Of a DNA stretch of 64,000 nucleotides, positions 12,169-24,028 are shown piece by piece. The stretch's first letter is position 1. Each line of letters opens with the position of its first letter. Source of the stretch: Porodaedalea pini (lineage: Eukaryota > Basidiomycota > Agaricomycetes > Hymenochaetales > Hymenochaetaceae); assembly GCA_002794775.1 (NCBI GenBank), contig NBAY01000054.1:1-64000 (forward strand). Reading direction: 5' to 3'. A program made the position numbers and the translations under genes. The notes under the pieces are model-generated. The model did no database searches. It was not told where the DNA came from and was given only the letters and a program-made list of their open reading frames with translations.

Positions 12169-13369
12169 TATAAAGCCTAGTATTCTTTCGTGCATGCGGA
12201 CCTCAAGTGTCAATCTTCCAGTACCTCCAGTTCTTTGGCTGGGATATGTTGTGAGTCTTAGCTACGTATGTATTAGAGTACGACAGATATGTCGTGAAGC
12301 ATCATAATATATTTGTCGGCTTAGCTATATGGCCCAGTCCATCGTACATGGCTTTTACGGAATGAATTATGGAATGGAATAAACGTGACACGGAAGCCGC
12401 CGTATATATGCCCTCTGAAAGGATTGTTCACTCGTGTCAGCAATGGTCAGTCATCGGCCGAATTTTGTTTTCGAGACTTTTCGGAGGTGTAATGCAAGGG
12501 CTTTGGCTGCCAGACAGAGAAGACCAAACTTTCTCATCATCCTTGCCAGCGGCTGAAGCACCAATCGATCGTCATAAGCAACAAGATGTGTGCGCGGGCT
12601 ATTAGCAAAGTCGCATCGGAAGAAATGTGAGCTGAATACTAAAACCTGTAGTAAGACACGGTGTTGTCACTGAGCGTCATACTGCATACTCCTGCTCGTC
12701 GTGAGGAAGAAAGAATGGATGTAAGAGGAACATTGCTCTGTGGCTATTCATATCCCCGACACCTAGCTGTATAAAGGGGCTGGACTGAAGAGGAGGTAAA
12801 GATAGAAGACGTGCCTTAGTAAGAGTGCACTTGGCTAAGTAGACTATTACTTGCAATGGATGCTATTTATTCGTCAAAAGCGAAAGATCCGCGAGTTCAA
12901 ATGGGCCCGGCAGATCCGGCAACTCGGCAGATCCGCTTAGTCAAGCTCTCATTTTATCAAGTTCAGCTTCTTCCTTCAACTCATGGAGAAGTCATGGAGA
13001 AGTCGTCGCAGGGTTCCGAACGAATGCTGGGGTTTAGACATCCATCTTTCTCTGAAATCAAGACGTTTCGATAGTGGAGATCCTTAGTGACCACCTTAGT
13101 ATGCATGGGCATTCTGAGTATGCACTTGTCGGTGCAGTCCATCGCACATAAGCTTCACGTACGTCCTCAAGCATCTCCCGCAGATAGGAGCACTTAGGAT
13201 TCTCATAAAACGTTAGACTTACCTCAGCCGGAGCAGTCAGTATTGCATGCAGGGATAAATCATTTGGACGGCGTGCATACGGTGACAACGTCAAATGCGG
13301 GAGGCCGGAGTGAGTCTTTTACACTTGGTTGACTCATATTATCCTACTTATCACTTTTTTAATCATAAA
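12169..13369. other. Intergenic, no gene recognised
   Basis: The region between the Hsp70 stop and the hydrolase remnant. Only short unlinked open frames are present (for example 12369-12605 and 12856-13074), none with a recognisable motif. Confidence 0.5.
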
Positions 13370-14494
13370 GAGTACCACTCGATGGTTTTAACACATCCAT
13401 AAGCAATTCTCCCCTCGCTCTTGCTCTACGAACAGATCAACACGACTCGGCACGCTCCTCGTGAACGTTGGCGGACCTGGAGGCTCTGGCTATAACTTCA
13501 TCTACCGTACTGGAAAGTACATCAGTGATGCTATGGAAGGGAGATGTGATATTCCAAGCCTTGTTTTCTCATTTGCTTGGAGAGTAATATTCAACATTTA
13601 GGCAATGATTAAGTCGGCTAGGATCGCAACGTGAGGCCAGCGGTGTAGTGGTGCGTTCTTAATATACCGGTGATCTTCCAGGCATGATAAGCTGAAAGCA
13701 ACTAGAATCTTAGTTCCTGCCTGCAGTTATCTGTTCGTGTGTACACTTCCAGTTGTGATCACATTCACTTCCGTCTGTCTGATTATATCCATTTAGGGAT
13801 TCTGTGGATCCCGAGAAGGTTCTACAAAACTTCTATCCAGCATGCACTGAGGTATGCAAAAAACCCATATCTCGCTTCAAATTCTGGCATAGCTATTCTC
13901 CAGGCTGAATCGGTGTGCGCTTGCATGGTGAAACGGCTGAAACAATCTCGAAATCAATCGAAGAACTTCTTGATAAGCTCTACGAGTGCCCTTTAGCTGT
14001 CTGGAATGCGACTCGACCGGGGCACTTACGGCCAGTATGATCTCTAGTCAGTGATAGCCTTTATAGATTTGAATTACATTTATAGTTCTGAAAATGCACG
14101 AGGGAAACCAGCAAAGATTTTCATCGACCTTTACCGACCACACAACTGGACTAAGCTTGCAAGGAACCTCATCGCGGCGCTGGACTGGACGGGTCCTAGC
14201 CGTGAAATGCTTCCTTCAAGAAAATAAAGCTGAACAAGAGCATCGAACCTCAGACAACTGGAGCGCATGCTACGGTTGTGAACTCCAACTCGCTGCCATT
14301 TCCATGGACAAGGGCCCTGCGGACATGCTTCATGGTATGATAGATGTGATGGCGTCCGCACAGAAGCGTTGACGTCTCGTTTTGCTTTGTTGAGGATTGA
14401 GTTGAGCCAGCACTGCATGGCGCGAGAGATGGTGTGCTTCACTGATTTGTTCAGCCATACACTGAGAAATGAGATACTCGTCATTGTAAACACT
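13370..14494 (+). pseudogene. TAP-like alpha/beta hydrolase, 5' part, split by KDZ element
   Basis: Remnant of a tripeptidyl-aminopeptidase-like (peptidase S33/TAP) alpha/beta hydrolase. Recognisable pieces in order: LGTLLVNVGGPGGSGYNFIY (oxyanion motif, about 13450-13509), SVDPEKVLQNFYPACTEVC (about 13800), EELLDKLYECPLAVWNATRP (about 13965), RPHNWTKLARNLIAALDWTG (about 14131) and RNEILVIVNTAD (about 14462-14494). The pieces lie in different frames and the nucleophile region is not found, so the gene is decayed. It stops at a GTAAGT donor-like site, after which the KDZ element begins. The expected continuation lies about 12.4 kb downstream at 26895-27271. Confidence 0.72.
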
Positions 14495-14599
14495 GCGGAT
14501 GTAAGTCTTTATTACAAGTTGTTTTAAAATTGATGACGATCCTGCTGACCTTGTAAATTCACAGGAGCTTCGTTCAGTTAATCAATTGGTTTTCGGTTA

Positions 14600-14625
14600 G
14601 AACGGATCAGCCACCTGATCCGTTC
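14600..14625. repeat. Left terminal hairpin of KDZ element
   Basis: A perfect palindrome with arms GAACGGATCAG and CTGATCCGTTC and a 4-nt loop CCAC. It mirrors the hairpin at 26830-26856 near the other end, and shorter copies of the arm motif lie inside (14738-14746 and 14752-14760). It is a candidate transposase-binding or cleavage structure. Confidence 0.8.
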
Positions 14626-14827
14626 GGTATATGTACATATTAAGTAGTTTGTTGCCATTTAAAGAATATATTTGTAAGCTAAGAACAGTTCGAACCAGAG
14701 CCTGCTTAGACTTGCTACAAATGGCAAAACACATATAGATCCGTTCACAAAGAACGGTTCACAGACCAGAAAACAAAATGATTGTCTAAGTTATTGAATA
14801 ATGAGATCGATTCATTGAACATGCGTG

Positions 14828-17800
14828 TTACTTGCATCCTGCGAAAGAATAATCAATCAGGTATATGTTAATTATGAAAGAAAAAAAAGGAAAACAAATA
14901 CCTCGCTTCCGAGACTGCCTTGAGGGAGAGCGTTTGCGCTTCATTGTTGGACTTGTTTCATCACAAACCATGCCTGTGACGGTAGAATTTTTTTCTACAA
15001 AAGGCAAAAGTGTTTTAGTGTAGAGCTTTTGAGCATAGTCGGACATGGCATGGTAGATGTGTGATTTGCGAGCAGCATATACGGAAGCTCCAAGTATATC
15101 ATCAGTCGGCGTCTGTGAAGCCGCAGCGGCCCACATCCCTGACATAGCCTCAAAGCCACGAATCAGTCGATTGAATTCTTCTCTCGACTATGATAAGCTC
15201 TTCATGCCACCGGTCACGTGATGCTCAAGATCGAAACCAAAGAACACAGTCCTCTGCAAAAATATTAGCTTAAGTTTCTCATATGAAGGCGAGTAAACGT
15301 GCCTTCTTTGACCCAATCCTCAGAGTCCTTCACTTTATGGCCCATTTTCCATACCCATCCGTCTGTCTTTCTCCCAGAGCCAAGCTCGTGCGGCTTGGTG
15401 ATCGATGGCTGATACATATCTTCATCCTTCAGTGGATGAAGGGGACTCTTTGCTTCATCCATTCCAAGTGAGACAAGCGCAGCACGTGTCACTTGATACT
15501 CGTTAGCCCATTTCCACTTCTTGTCTCCGGCTTGCTTCTGTGCCACTGCAGTCCGTGTATTGCTTTTGTTTCCGAACCCATATTTGCCGTGCTGACTCTC
15601 TAAATAGCTTTATTCACAAAGGGCCGACTTCAATCCATGGAGAGCATCATACGCTTCGCCTTCTCGTAATCTATATTCTATCTCTGCAAGTTCGTCCAGC
15701 TGGAAAGTAACACGGTCAGTTTTTGAAAAAGAGGAAGGAAGCCATATTTTTTCTTCAATGCCATCTATCTTGTGCTCTTCCACAAAATCTCGCAGAGTGG
15801 GCATGAACAACATTTGCCGAGAGCAAAAAATCTTCTTATCACGTTCGTAGCCAGTGAGAGAGGGCGGGCCTCCTTTCTTCGACATCAATTCACGTCTGTA
15901 CAATAGAAGTTAGTTATAAAAATGAAAACCTCACTGAACTTCTCACCGCCGAAACTGAAGGGTCATACCAAAGCTTATGAAAATAGCAAGCTTACCTCTT
16001 GCCTTTGCGAGATGCCCATTCCCATGCTGGAGAGCCTCGCTCTCAAGTACCTTGGCTTGTGAAGGATCTAGCAGATAAACTCAGCAAACTCTTTTGGAAG
16101 CACAAGCACTGGTTCCGACGCCGGGAAGAGGCTAAAGCTCAACAGCCGCACATCCTTGCAATGAATGGGAAACCAAACTTACAAGAAAGCTTAGGCCGAT
16201 AGACACTATCCCATTCACCTTTTTCATCCTTGTAAGGCGTCGTGTCCATGCTCTCCCACTTCTTGATGAGCTTTTCCCCATAGATGCGTCGCATACTTGC
16301 ATCTGACGAATCAAAGCTAAGCTTTACTTTTTCGTAGGTCTCCTGCGCTTTTGTGTAGCGCTTAGCAAGCGTCCGAGCTAAGTTAGAAAAGCCTTTATTA
16401 TTGTTATATAAGACATGAAATTGCGCAAAACATACCCATAAATTCCAACTTCGTCCAGTTCCATGCACCGATAATGTCATCCAGTGTATCACAACGATGA
16501 CCCGGTCCCATTTGTTTTGTACTCCCAGCAACTTGATTGGCTTCTGACCACCAGCGTTTGACTTCTTCGCCATCGGTACGACCGACACCATTAGTGTAAT
16601 TGAATGAAAAGCCGTACTGGCATGACTCGATGTGTCCAAAAAGATGTAACTTGCCAACGAGAATCTTCATATCGCGGATCATATCGACAGCCTCGGGGAA
16701 ACATTCTTCGAATCGCTTTACGAGTTTAATGGAGTACTGGCAGCCAATATCATACGAAAGAAGGAACCGTTTAATATGGTCCTTGCCCTTTAGCGCACCT
16801 GCAAGCGCGTAGTCCACATTAACATGCCTGTTAAACCAACTTCGATGTTATCTACAAGACTATGACGGTCATACCAACACACCTTTCGCCGTATTGTAGG
16901 TTCACCGCACCTTCGGGTTCTCCGAGTCCATGCCGACATAGAACCATAACAAGGCCACTTGCATTCTGGCCACGATGCTTCAGCATATTTGCGTTCTCGA
17001 TGGCTTGAAATTTCGAACAAGTAGATTTCTATTGTTTTATAAGAATTAAATCTTTGAATACTTTGTGGCATACATACCTCTTCCGTGAACGCCTTATACT
17101 TATTAATATGAGCATCAAGATCCTCTTGTTTTCTGACGTATCCATGTCCATCCCACATTGCCCTCTCGCGAAGGTTATTCTTCTTGTTCAGACCGATGAG
17201 GTGAAAGTTCGCATCCACTGACATATTTTTCTGATTTTTGTAGCTTTCCAGAATGACGTCTATAAAGATAATTATTTGTATGAGTAACATATCACTTACT
17301 GCAAGCTAAGTTCCCGGTCAGCATTGAAGCCTGGAATCGGACATGCCAGACAAACAACCGCAAACGATCCGCGCGGTCGAGAGAGCAATGTATCTTCAAC
17401 TCGGTGAAGCTGACCACTCCTTCGCTCGGTGAGTAGAAATCGCCAGTAATGCGCTATACGAATGAATTGTTGAGAAGGAACCTAGATGATAAATTTCATT
17501 CGAAGACCAAAGAATACGAAGTGAATAAACATACCTTTACTTCGGAAGGGAGAAAGTTATTAGTTTTCTTTTGAAGGCCGATCATATAGTCATAAGCAGA
17601 TTTCTTTGACACAGTAGTATGCATATGGAAATCTCGAAGTGCATTGAATGTAAAGGCTACTTTGGGCAGCTTGACAGACGCGGGAAATAGACCGTATCTT
17701 ATCAATTGTAGGACACTTTTGAGCCTCTCTGCACATGCACAGTACACAACTCGGCATTTGTGAAGACCGTTCACATCGCCTACTGAAAGATCATAGCCCT

Positions 17801-18611
17801 CAGACGTCGTCGACGGGCATTCGTGACCACTATGGCCCAGGTGAATCTTGAGACCAAGTAAACTGAGATCTACGCACTCAAAATACAAGCCTGTCCATCG
17901 CTCTGCCCAATGGAAAGGACAATAAACATGTCGTTCTAATAGACACGTATCGCAGACGACATTGACCCGCGCGCAGTCGAAGCAACGATATAAACACATC
18001 TTAGCTGGCCTGTTGCATTCGCATGGCGTAGCGACCTTGGAATTGTACTCCATTTCCATAATAAGATCTTGAATCTTGCTTTTATACTCTGCGAAATCCG
18101 ACAATAGGTTTTCTGCGGATTGCGGCTGGTTATGTATCAGTAGGCATCCAAATAAAACAACCTCTTTTCTCACCATGAACTCTGAGTCTTCGTCTTCACT
18201 AGTACTATCTTGACCCTCACGATCATCCCATTCTAATTTTTCCTTGTGATTTGTCTCGAATAGAATCAGGTGAATGCGTTATGAAAAAGGTTGATGGCCA
18301 CTCACTGCTATTGACTCATCGTCTGACGACATATAAAGCTCTTGTTTGGCTGTACTCCGTGTCTCATCGTCCCCCGAAAGCCTTATCTGTGTCGATAGCT
18401 AATCAGTCGCCTGCTCAGCAAAAAAAAAAAAACTCACCTGCTTTCTACCGTCGCATGCCGCTGAGACGGAGACCCTTGGATCCTCTGCTAGATCACTGAC
18501 AGGCACTTCGTCATCGCTGTTGCTGTCGCTGCTGTAACTGCTCTTGCTACTGTCAGTGTAATGCTCATGGACAGTAAGCGGATTGATTTGTGGCAGGCGA
18601 ATTGGAGACAT
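14828..18611 (-). CDS. KDZ transposase with CxC2 cysteine cluster
   Basis: The predicted DDE/RNase-H-fold transposase of the Kyakuja-Dileera-Zisupton superfamily, encoded in many exons. The start at 18611 begins MSPIRLPQINPLTVHEHY, followed by a Ser/Asp-rich leader. The CxC2 cluster lies at about 17860-18030 (CECNRPAKMCLYRCFDCARV, then CDTC). A conserved block follows (KLPKVAFTFNALRDFHMHTT, about 17630), then the catalytic core: FLLSYDIGCQYSIKL (about 16720-16770), HLFGHIESCQYGFSFNYTNG, VGRTDGEEVKRWW and MGPGHRCDTLDDIIGAWNWT (about 16450-16680). C-terminal blocks are KIWLPSSFSKTDRV, EDMYQPSITKPHELGSGRK and FEAMSGMWAAAASQ. Splicing just upstream of the core (GER joined to HVNVDYALAG) keeps the frame. 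The last intron leads to GCK and a stop at 14828. I found no break that cannot be read as an intron, so it may be intact and active, but exon borders are not all proven. Confidence 0.85.
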
Positions 18612-18835
18612 GGTAGAGTTCTAGACAAGACTGAGAGACAACGGTCAGAAGAAATACCTAGTAGTTGTTCTTTTTTTCTTTCGTGTGATCAGGCCAAGGC
18701 CGAAGCATCATATAAATTAACAATAACTTATCATTCTACAATGATCGTCTAAAGTCTACGAAAAATGAAGAGCTGATGTGTTTTATTAGCGAACCATTTA
18801 GCGTTAGACGTGTAGGACAACTTACTCCTTCAACC

Positions 18836-21612
18836 CTAAAATGGCTCGACCAGCGTAACATCAGAACTAAGTTCGTCCCAAAGCTTCTTTTTGTCCCCCG
18901 GAATGCAGACAGTGACTTTCTTCGGCCCACCTCTCACTCGCGGCAGGGCCACAACTTGAAGAATTCTACTGACATGTTCTTCGAGGAGGGCTCTGATCTG
19001 TATAACAAGCTCGCCTTTCTTAGTAGGCGGACGTCCGATTAAGTCAGAAACAGGGAAAAGCGAAGCCGAAAAGCCATGTCCAGTGTCCAAGTTGACATTG
19101 ACGCGACACCGATCGTGCGATATGATGCATTCTGCGTGATTGCCGTACGTGTTGCTGATGACAATTGTCCCGCATCTCTCTTTGGACCAGACCTTGACGT
19201 GGATCTTGTATGTAGATAATTTTGCTTGAACAGGAGGCGAAAATATCCACATGCCTAGTCCCAAGAAATCTACTACTTCATTAGCACAAGTTTGAATTGA
19301 ATACAATGCATCATTACCTGTTACACGTGCCAATGTACGAGAATCATGCGTATTGTACGGCTGCACAGTCCAGGCGGTCGAACTTGAGGGTGTCGATGAA
19401 GGTGATGAAGGCAGTGGAGTCGACGGACGTGGAATCTGCGTTTCGTCATTTGACTCATTGAACCGCTTCAGGTATTCCTGTCACTCTGCTAAGGTTAGCG
19501 GATGCTGAGGATCTAAACATGAGACGCGGTCGCTAGAGCCACAATCAATAAATCAACACAAAAAAAAAAAAAAAGAGAAGTTTACAGAGACGCACATGGA
19601 TATCAAATTTTTTAGCGGGAACGTATCGACGTTGTCGAAGTTCCCATACGAGACTTGCGCAGTGTTCATCGTGCTGTCAACGCTCAAGACATAGCCGTGA
19701 AAACCTTTCGCATACTTCGCCTTACCATCCTGACCCCGAATGAGCACATTCGTCCCGACATACGGGTTACGCCCCTCTCGTTCATAGGCGAGGACAGACC
19801 TCTGTTTGTCCTTCACGTCATCCGCGAGTGAGCATTCTACGACAGAGCTCAGAGGGAGTAGTAGCTTAATACAAATAAGTGAACTGTGTCTATGTATATT
19901 CTCATGCTTACCATCTTTCTGACACGGGCAAACACGCACACGCGCACTGTATCCTTTTCGACGGACATTACGAAAGCCCTGTCGCCCTTGTGCAGCCCTT
20001 CCAAGACCATGACGCTGACTCCATAACATAAACCTTGAGTCCCCAACTTGCGCATAATGGAGCTATTTGCCGAGTCATTTGACTCGACCCAGCTCGGCCT
20101 AATCACGAGCTATTGAGAAATATAAGTTTGTACACATACACATTCTATATTTATGAAACGTACGAAGTCCTCGTTTTTGTCGATATGAAGCGATAGCATT
20201 TTTTTTTTCGATCGCCACTATGATGCCAACTGCGTCCTTGCGCAGTCCCGCTTTCACAGTGACGTTGTCTCTGACCTCAAGGATCCTCCGAATGACGTTT
20301 CGCGGCACGGTGATATCTTGAAGGAGTGGTTCCGTCTTTTGAAGCTCTTCTACTTTATGATGAGCAATCAAGTACTGAAGCTCGGCCGCCGCGATTTCGT
20401 CGTCTGACATCCCGACTACGATGCTGTCTATGCGACAGACCTGACCGAGTACGACAGAATCGTCGTTGAGTGAAGAAACAATTCCAGCCATGTTCTGAAA
20501 TTGACCAGAAACAATGACGACAGTATCCGCGCGGCGTACATAATATTCGATGCCCTGAAGTTCTCCCAAGTCCGTATGCGAAAAAAGAAAGACATCATGC
20601 AGAGATGGCGAAGCTCTCTGCACAGAATGCAGCCCATTAACACGAAGAATGCGAAGATAGTCCATGTAGTCCTTGTTCCAAAATTTGAAATGATTGTCCG
20701 ACAAAACACGAATACGTTCTCCCGGAAATTCTGCAGCCAGCCGCTCCGGTGTGGCGAGCTTACGCTCAGCGCGTTGAATACGGCTCTCACCCTTTCTTGG
20801 TATATGCGGGACGACTGCCAACTTCATAGCATCGCCTTCCAAGACTTCACGCACCACGGCGAGATCGCCTCGATAAGTGCCTCAACGCACAAACACCCAG
20901 TTCCCGACTTCAAATTTAACGGAGTATACTCCATCGCGGCAGTCGAATACCGTATTTATCTCATCTGCTGGGACATAGCTGAGCAAGCGCGGTGGAAGTG
21001 CAGTTCCACGAGCAGCATAACAGTCATGCACAATCTTCGCGTTGGGTGTCCAAACGTAGATACGGCAAGGAAGCGCCTTCACAGTGAAGACTAAGCAGTT
21101 CGCGGGAAGCCAGTCCTGCATCACGACAGCGAGAGCGTTTTCTTTGTCGGGCTTCGAATTCTGATTAGAATAGAGTTTTTAGATGAGAATAAAGTACACA
21201 CAGCAGTGCAGATCATCAACAGCTTGTGCTTCGAATCGTCGACGCTAGCTTCAGAAGGGAAGCGTGTGGGCCTTAATGTGGATTGAAGCGCTGGATGTAT
21301 GTTCTTCGAAGAATCGTACGGGGCGGGACCAGTGCGTGCGCGCTTCCTGAATCTCTCTGCAATACCTTCTAGATCTTCCGCAGTTCCCGAGTCTCGTGGA
21401 ATTTGAGACGATGAGGCCAACGTAGCGGTCGAGGGGACATCATCATCAATGAAAAATATATCTAGCCAAAGCATCGTGAGTTATCATACCGCATAAGTGT
21501 ATACATATGTACCTTCATCGTCCTCGAACATACTGTCCTCATCATCATCGAAATCCATTGCCTCCCTGTCGAGGAACGATTCCACGAGCGTATGCATATC
21601 ACTTTTGGCCAT
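18836..21612 (-). CDS. SPT5-like NGN/KOW-domain protein
   Basis: Resembles the transcription elongation factor Spt5, but as a shorter divergent paralog. The start at 21612 gives MAKSDMHTLVESFLDREAMD and then an acidic run of Asp/Glu, as in Spt5 N-termini. An NGN-like part (about 20990-21124) contains FTVKALPCRIYVWTPNAKIV. It is followed by VGNWVFVRRGTYRGDLAVV, a typical KOW entry, spliced to VREVLEGDAMKLAVV at about 20857. More KOW-like turns follow (GLRKDAVGIIVAIEKKNA; LHKGDRAFVMSVEKDTVRV; DGKAKYAKGFHGYVLSVD). A Ser/Pro linker (PRPSTPLPSSPSST) leads to a C-terminal globular part ending VTLVEPF at 18836. It is transcribed in the same direction as the transposase, about 225 bp upstream of it. 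Many exons, no clear frame breaks. The SPT5 relationship is good; the exact function is inferred. Confidence 0.7.
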
Positions 21613-22216
21613 CTAAATTACTCTTTTTTTCAATTTCCTGATTACTCCTTGCAAGTGCGAGTTCACCTTCTCAAAGTGGTTGGTTTGGTTTCCGCGGAGC
21701 TCTTGCAATATTTTCGTCTAGTCTACTCGTCTAACACTGCACAATTTACTACCTACTGACAAGTAATCTATGACAACAATGAATCAAGAAACTAAGGGAA
21801 TGGATTGCCGAGAATGCAGGCCTGGAAAGACGCACGATCTGCTTGACGATCTCGCTCGAGCGTGCTATGGCGAAGGCGTAGATGGATCCTCTTGTGGATT
21901 CTGAGCTCGAAGGTGGTGTGATCTGTGGGTTACGGGACGTGCTCACTGAAAGACAGACGAAGAATAAACAAAAATTCTGCTTGCCGTCACAGACCCAAGC
22001 CCTCGATGCGTCGTAATCGATTGAGCACGTCGGTCTGCTAGAAAGAAGGGTCAGATATTGGAACGGCATGCATGGACAGCTCACTCACCTGATCCAATTG
22101 TGCCGTGGTCTTGTGCAGAAAGCGGATCAAGGACAAAGAATGCAGAGAGACAAGGGCACGAAAAGATATGGAGCCACAGGGAGAGAACAGCGGACAATAA
22201 CGAGGTCGACGGGCGG

Positions 22217-22470
22217 CCAGGGCAATGGTGATGATGGAGAGTCAGAAAGGCGTGTCCCGGAGTCGGCCGAGTGCTTTTGTTTGCGCCGATTGTGGGAAAC
22301 ACTTTCCTATCGGAAGCATTTTAAATCAGACTATAGACATGTGATGCATTGTTAAGCTTTAATGATGTATAGTTCAAGGTAAGCAGTTCCCACAATCCAC
22401 GCGAACAAAAGCACTCGGCCGACTCTGGGACACGCCTTTCTGACTCTCCATCATCACCGTTGCCCAGGCC
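22217..22470. repeat. Long inverted repeat, about 80-bp arms
   Basis: The left arm (about 22217-22297) and right arm (about 22388-22470) are reverse complements at roughly 90% by eye. They share stretches such as GATGATGGAGAGTCAGAAAG and GTCGGCCGAGTGCTTTTGTT. The spacer is about 90 bp and AT-rich. It could be a regulatory hairpin or a miniature foldback insertion. Confidence 0.8.
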
Positions 22471-22836
22471 CAGTGGCCGCACGCTGACCAGTGCCTCTCC
22501 CCCTCCCTCTCCATGTAATACGAAACATGTAGATACATTAATTATACCTTACAGTTGTGAATTGAAAAAGATGCGACGAGAATGCTGCTGGCGAAGTAGG
22601 GATCGCATTCCAAGTAGATTCGTTGAAGGGGCTGTCTTCGGCATACTTAAGTTAGAGGGACCTTGAAGACGTTCATGTCGTTGGCTCAGCAATGAGCATC
22701 ACTGATTAGCGTCTGCATGTCGAAGTACGTTCAGTTGCTTTTGCTCGAGAGAACTAACATCTTCTGCTTCAGATCAGCTGTACGCCTTTGCGGCCGGCAA
22801 ACCTCGAAGTACCGAAAGCATCCAACGAGAAGAAAC

Positions 22837-22898
22837 GTAGCGGCATGTCGCTGAGGCCTCAATGTGGTCGGTTTGAGGCCTCAGCGACATGCCGCTAC
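22837..22898. repeat. Perfect 26-bp palindrome
   Basis: Arm 22837-22862 is the exact reverse complement of 22873-22898, with a 10-nt loop (TGTGGTCGGT). The arms contain GTAGCGGCATGTCGCTGAGG. It lies about 80 bp upstream of the ATG at 22982. Confidence 0.9.
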
Positions 22899-22981
22899 AT
22901 TTCACACAAAAGAAGTCCAAGCGGTCTTGTAGGTGTGTAGCATACGCCTTTTAAAAATGTGAGCATCTCGCTGACGACAAA

Positions 22982-24028
22982 ATGCTTCTCTCTTTTGCAA
23001 ACATGCTGATCTATCCTACTATGTCGCTCCCGTCTCCCAATGCTGATATTCGTATCTCGCGAATTCTACGAGCTCACCTGCCTCCCAGACAGGAAATTGG
23101 GCTTGCATTCGCAGCTAAGGTCCAAGCCCACCGCAAGCGTGGCTGCAAGAACGCGCACGAGATCCATTTATGCGAAGGAGAAACAAACAGACTGAATGTA
23201 GGTGTACTCTACCTGCACGTACGTGGTCTCTACTCTACGATCAGTACCGTGTCTTATTCTACACAGTGCAAAGCGCGAGGCCAGCTTCATCTCGAACGAT
23301 TTAACGTGCAAATGAATGACATTATGAAAGTTGCGTGCGTCAAGGAATTCCTAGCATTGGATCCTCCCGTGATCATTGGCAAGAAGGAGCGCGAAGCAAA
23401 TACAAAGCTTTTGAAGGACCTAATTCCCACTGCGTTCCGTCGCAAGACGGATGACATATTGGCAAGGAGAGCATCAGAGGTGTATCAATCCCCTCTTCAC
23501 TCCGACTCCGACTCCGACTCCAACTCCGTATCCAACTTCGAAATCAGTACTCCTCAAAGCGGCCGTCTCTCAAAGTCGTCTCCGGTGTATAAGGTGTCGA
23601 AGGGCGCGATTGTGGCGCATGCCCGCCCCCAGTCTTCTCCGCTCCGTAAATACGCTGCGGAAGTGGAAACGCCAAAGATGAAGGGGAAGACAGCAGCAAT
23701 GTGCCCGAAAGTAACTCCCCGCCCTGTAAAACGTACAACCACTATGAAATCGGAGCTTGGTAGCTCTTCCCCGCCGACTCCGCAAACTTTCCTTCAAGAG
23801 TTCAATGCGGCGATGAAGAGCAACCCTCAGCTCAAGCCCACCGCCTCGACGTCAAACAGTAATGCGGCAGCAGGACTATCCAAGATTCCGATCATCTACG
23901 TTAGCTCTTCCGACGACGAAGACAAAACGCTCTCGTCGAGCCCTCTGGTGAAGAAGCGCAAACGTTCAGTCGCAATGGACAAAGAAACGGACGAGACGGT
24001 CGTGAAGAAGGAATGCCTCGGGGAGTAG
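22982..24028 (+). CDS. Nuclear-type protein with SUMO-interaction motif and basic NLS
   Basis: Family not recognised. The frame is open for 348 aa. An in-frame 69-bp segment (GTAGGTG to ACACAG, about 23199-23267) looks like an intron; removing it joins ETNRLN to CKARGQLHLERF and gives 325 aa. The N-terminal third is globular; the rest is Ser/Pro/Lys-rich and probably disordered. Near the C-terminus is IPIIYVSSSDDED, a textbook hydrophobic-plus-acidic SUMO-interaction motif. The basic KKRKRS follows, a likely nuclear signal. A short SD repeat (HSDSDSDSNSVSN) lies at about 23503-23541. It is placed head-to-head with the SPT5-like gene, and its product would probably act in the nucleus. The function is unknown. 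Confidence 0.65.
   Translation: MLLSFANMLIYPTMSLPSPNADIRISRILRAHLPPRQEIGLAFAAKVQAHRKRGCKNAHEIHLCEGETNRLNVGVLYLHVRGLYSTISTVSYSTQCKARGQLHLERFNVQMNDIMKVACVKEFLALDPPVIIGKKEREANTKLLKDLIPTAFRRKTDDILARRASEVYQSPLHSDSDSDSNSVSNFEISTPQSGRLSKSSPVYKVSKGAIVAHARPQSSPLRKYAAEVETPKMKGKTAAMCPKVTPRPVKRTTTMKSELGSSSPPTPQTFLQEFNAAMKSNPQLKPTASTSNSNAAAGLSKIPIIYVSSSDDEDKTLSSSPLVKKRKRSVAMDKETDETVVKKECLGE

Larger units (their letters stand above)
21613..22981. other. Divergent intergenic region with long inverted repeats
   Basis: Lies between the two divergent gene pairs of the KDZ element. It contains a long inverted repeat (22217-22470) and a perfect 26-bp palindrome (22837-22898). Open frames here (for example 22068-22355) come from the inverted-repeat arms and show no family signature. 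It is a candidate bidirectional promoter or element core. Confidence 0.5.

Noticed and set aside
22068..22355. Open frames on both strands around 22.1-22.35 kb
   Set aside because: They coincide with the arms of the inverted repeat and show no family signature or splicing.
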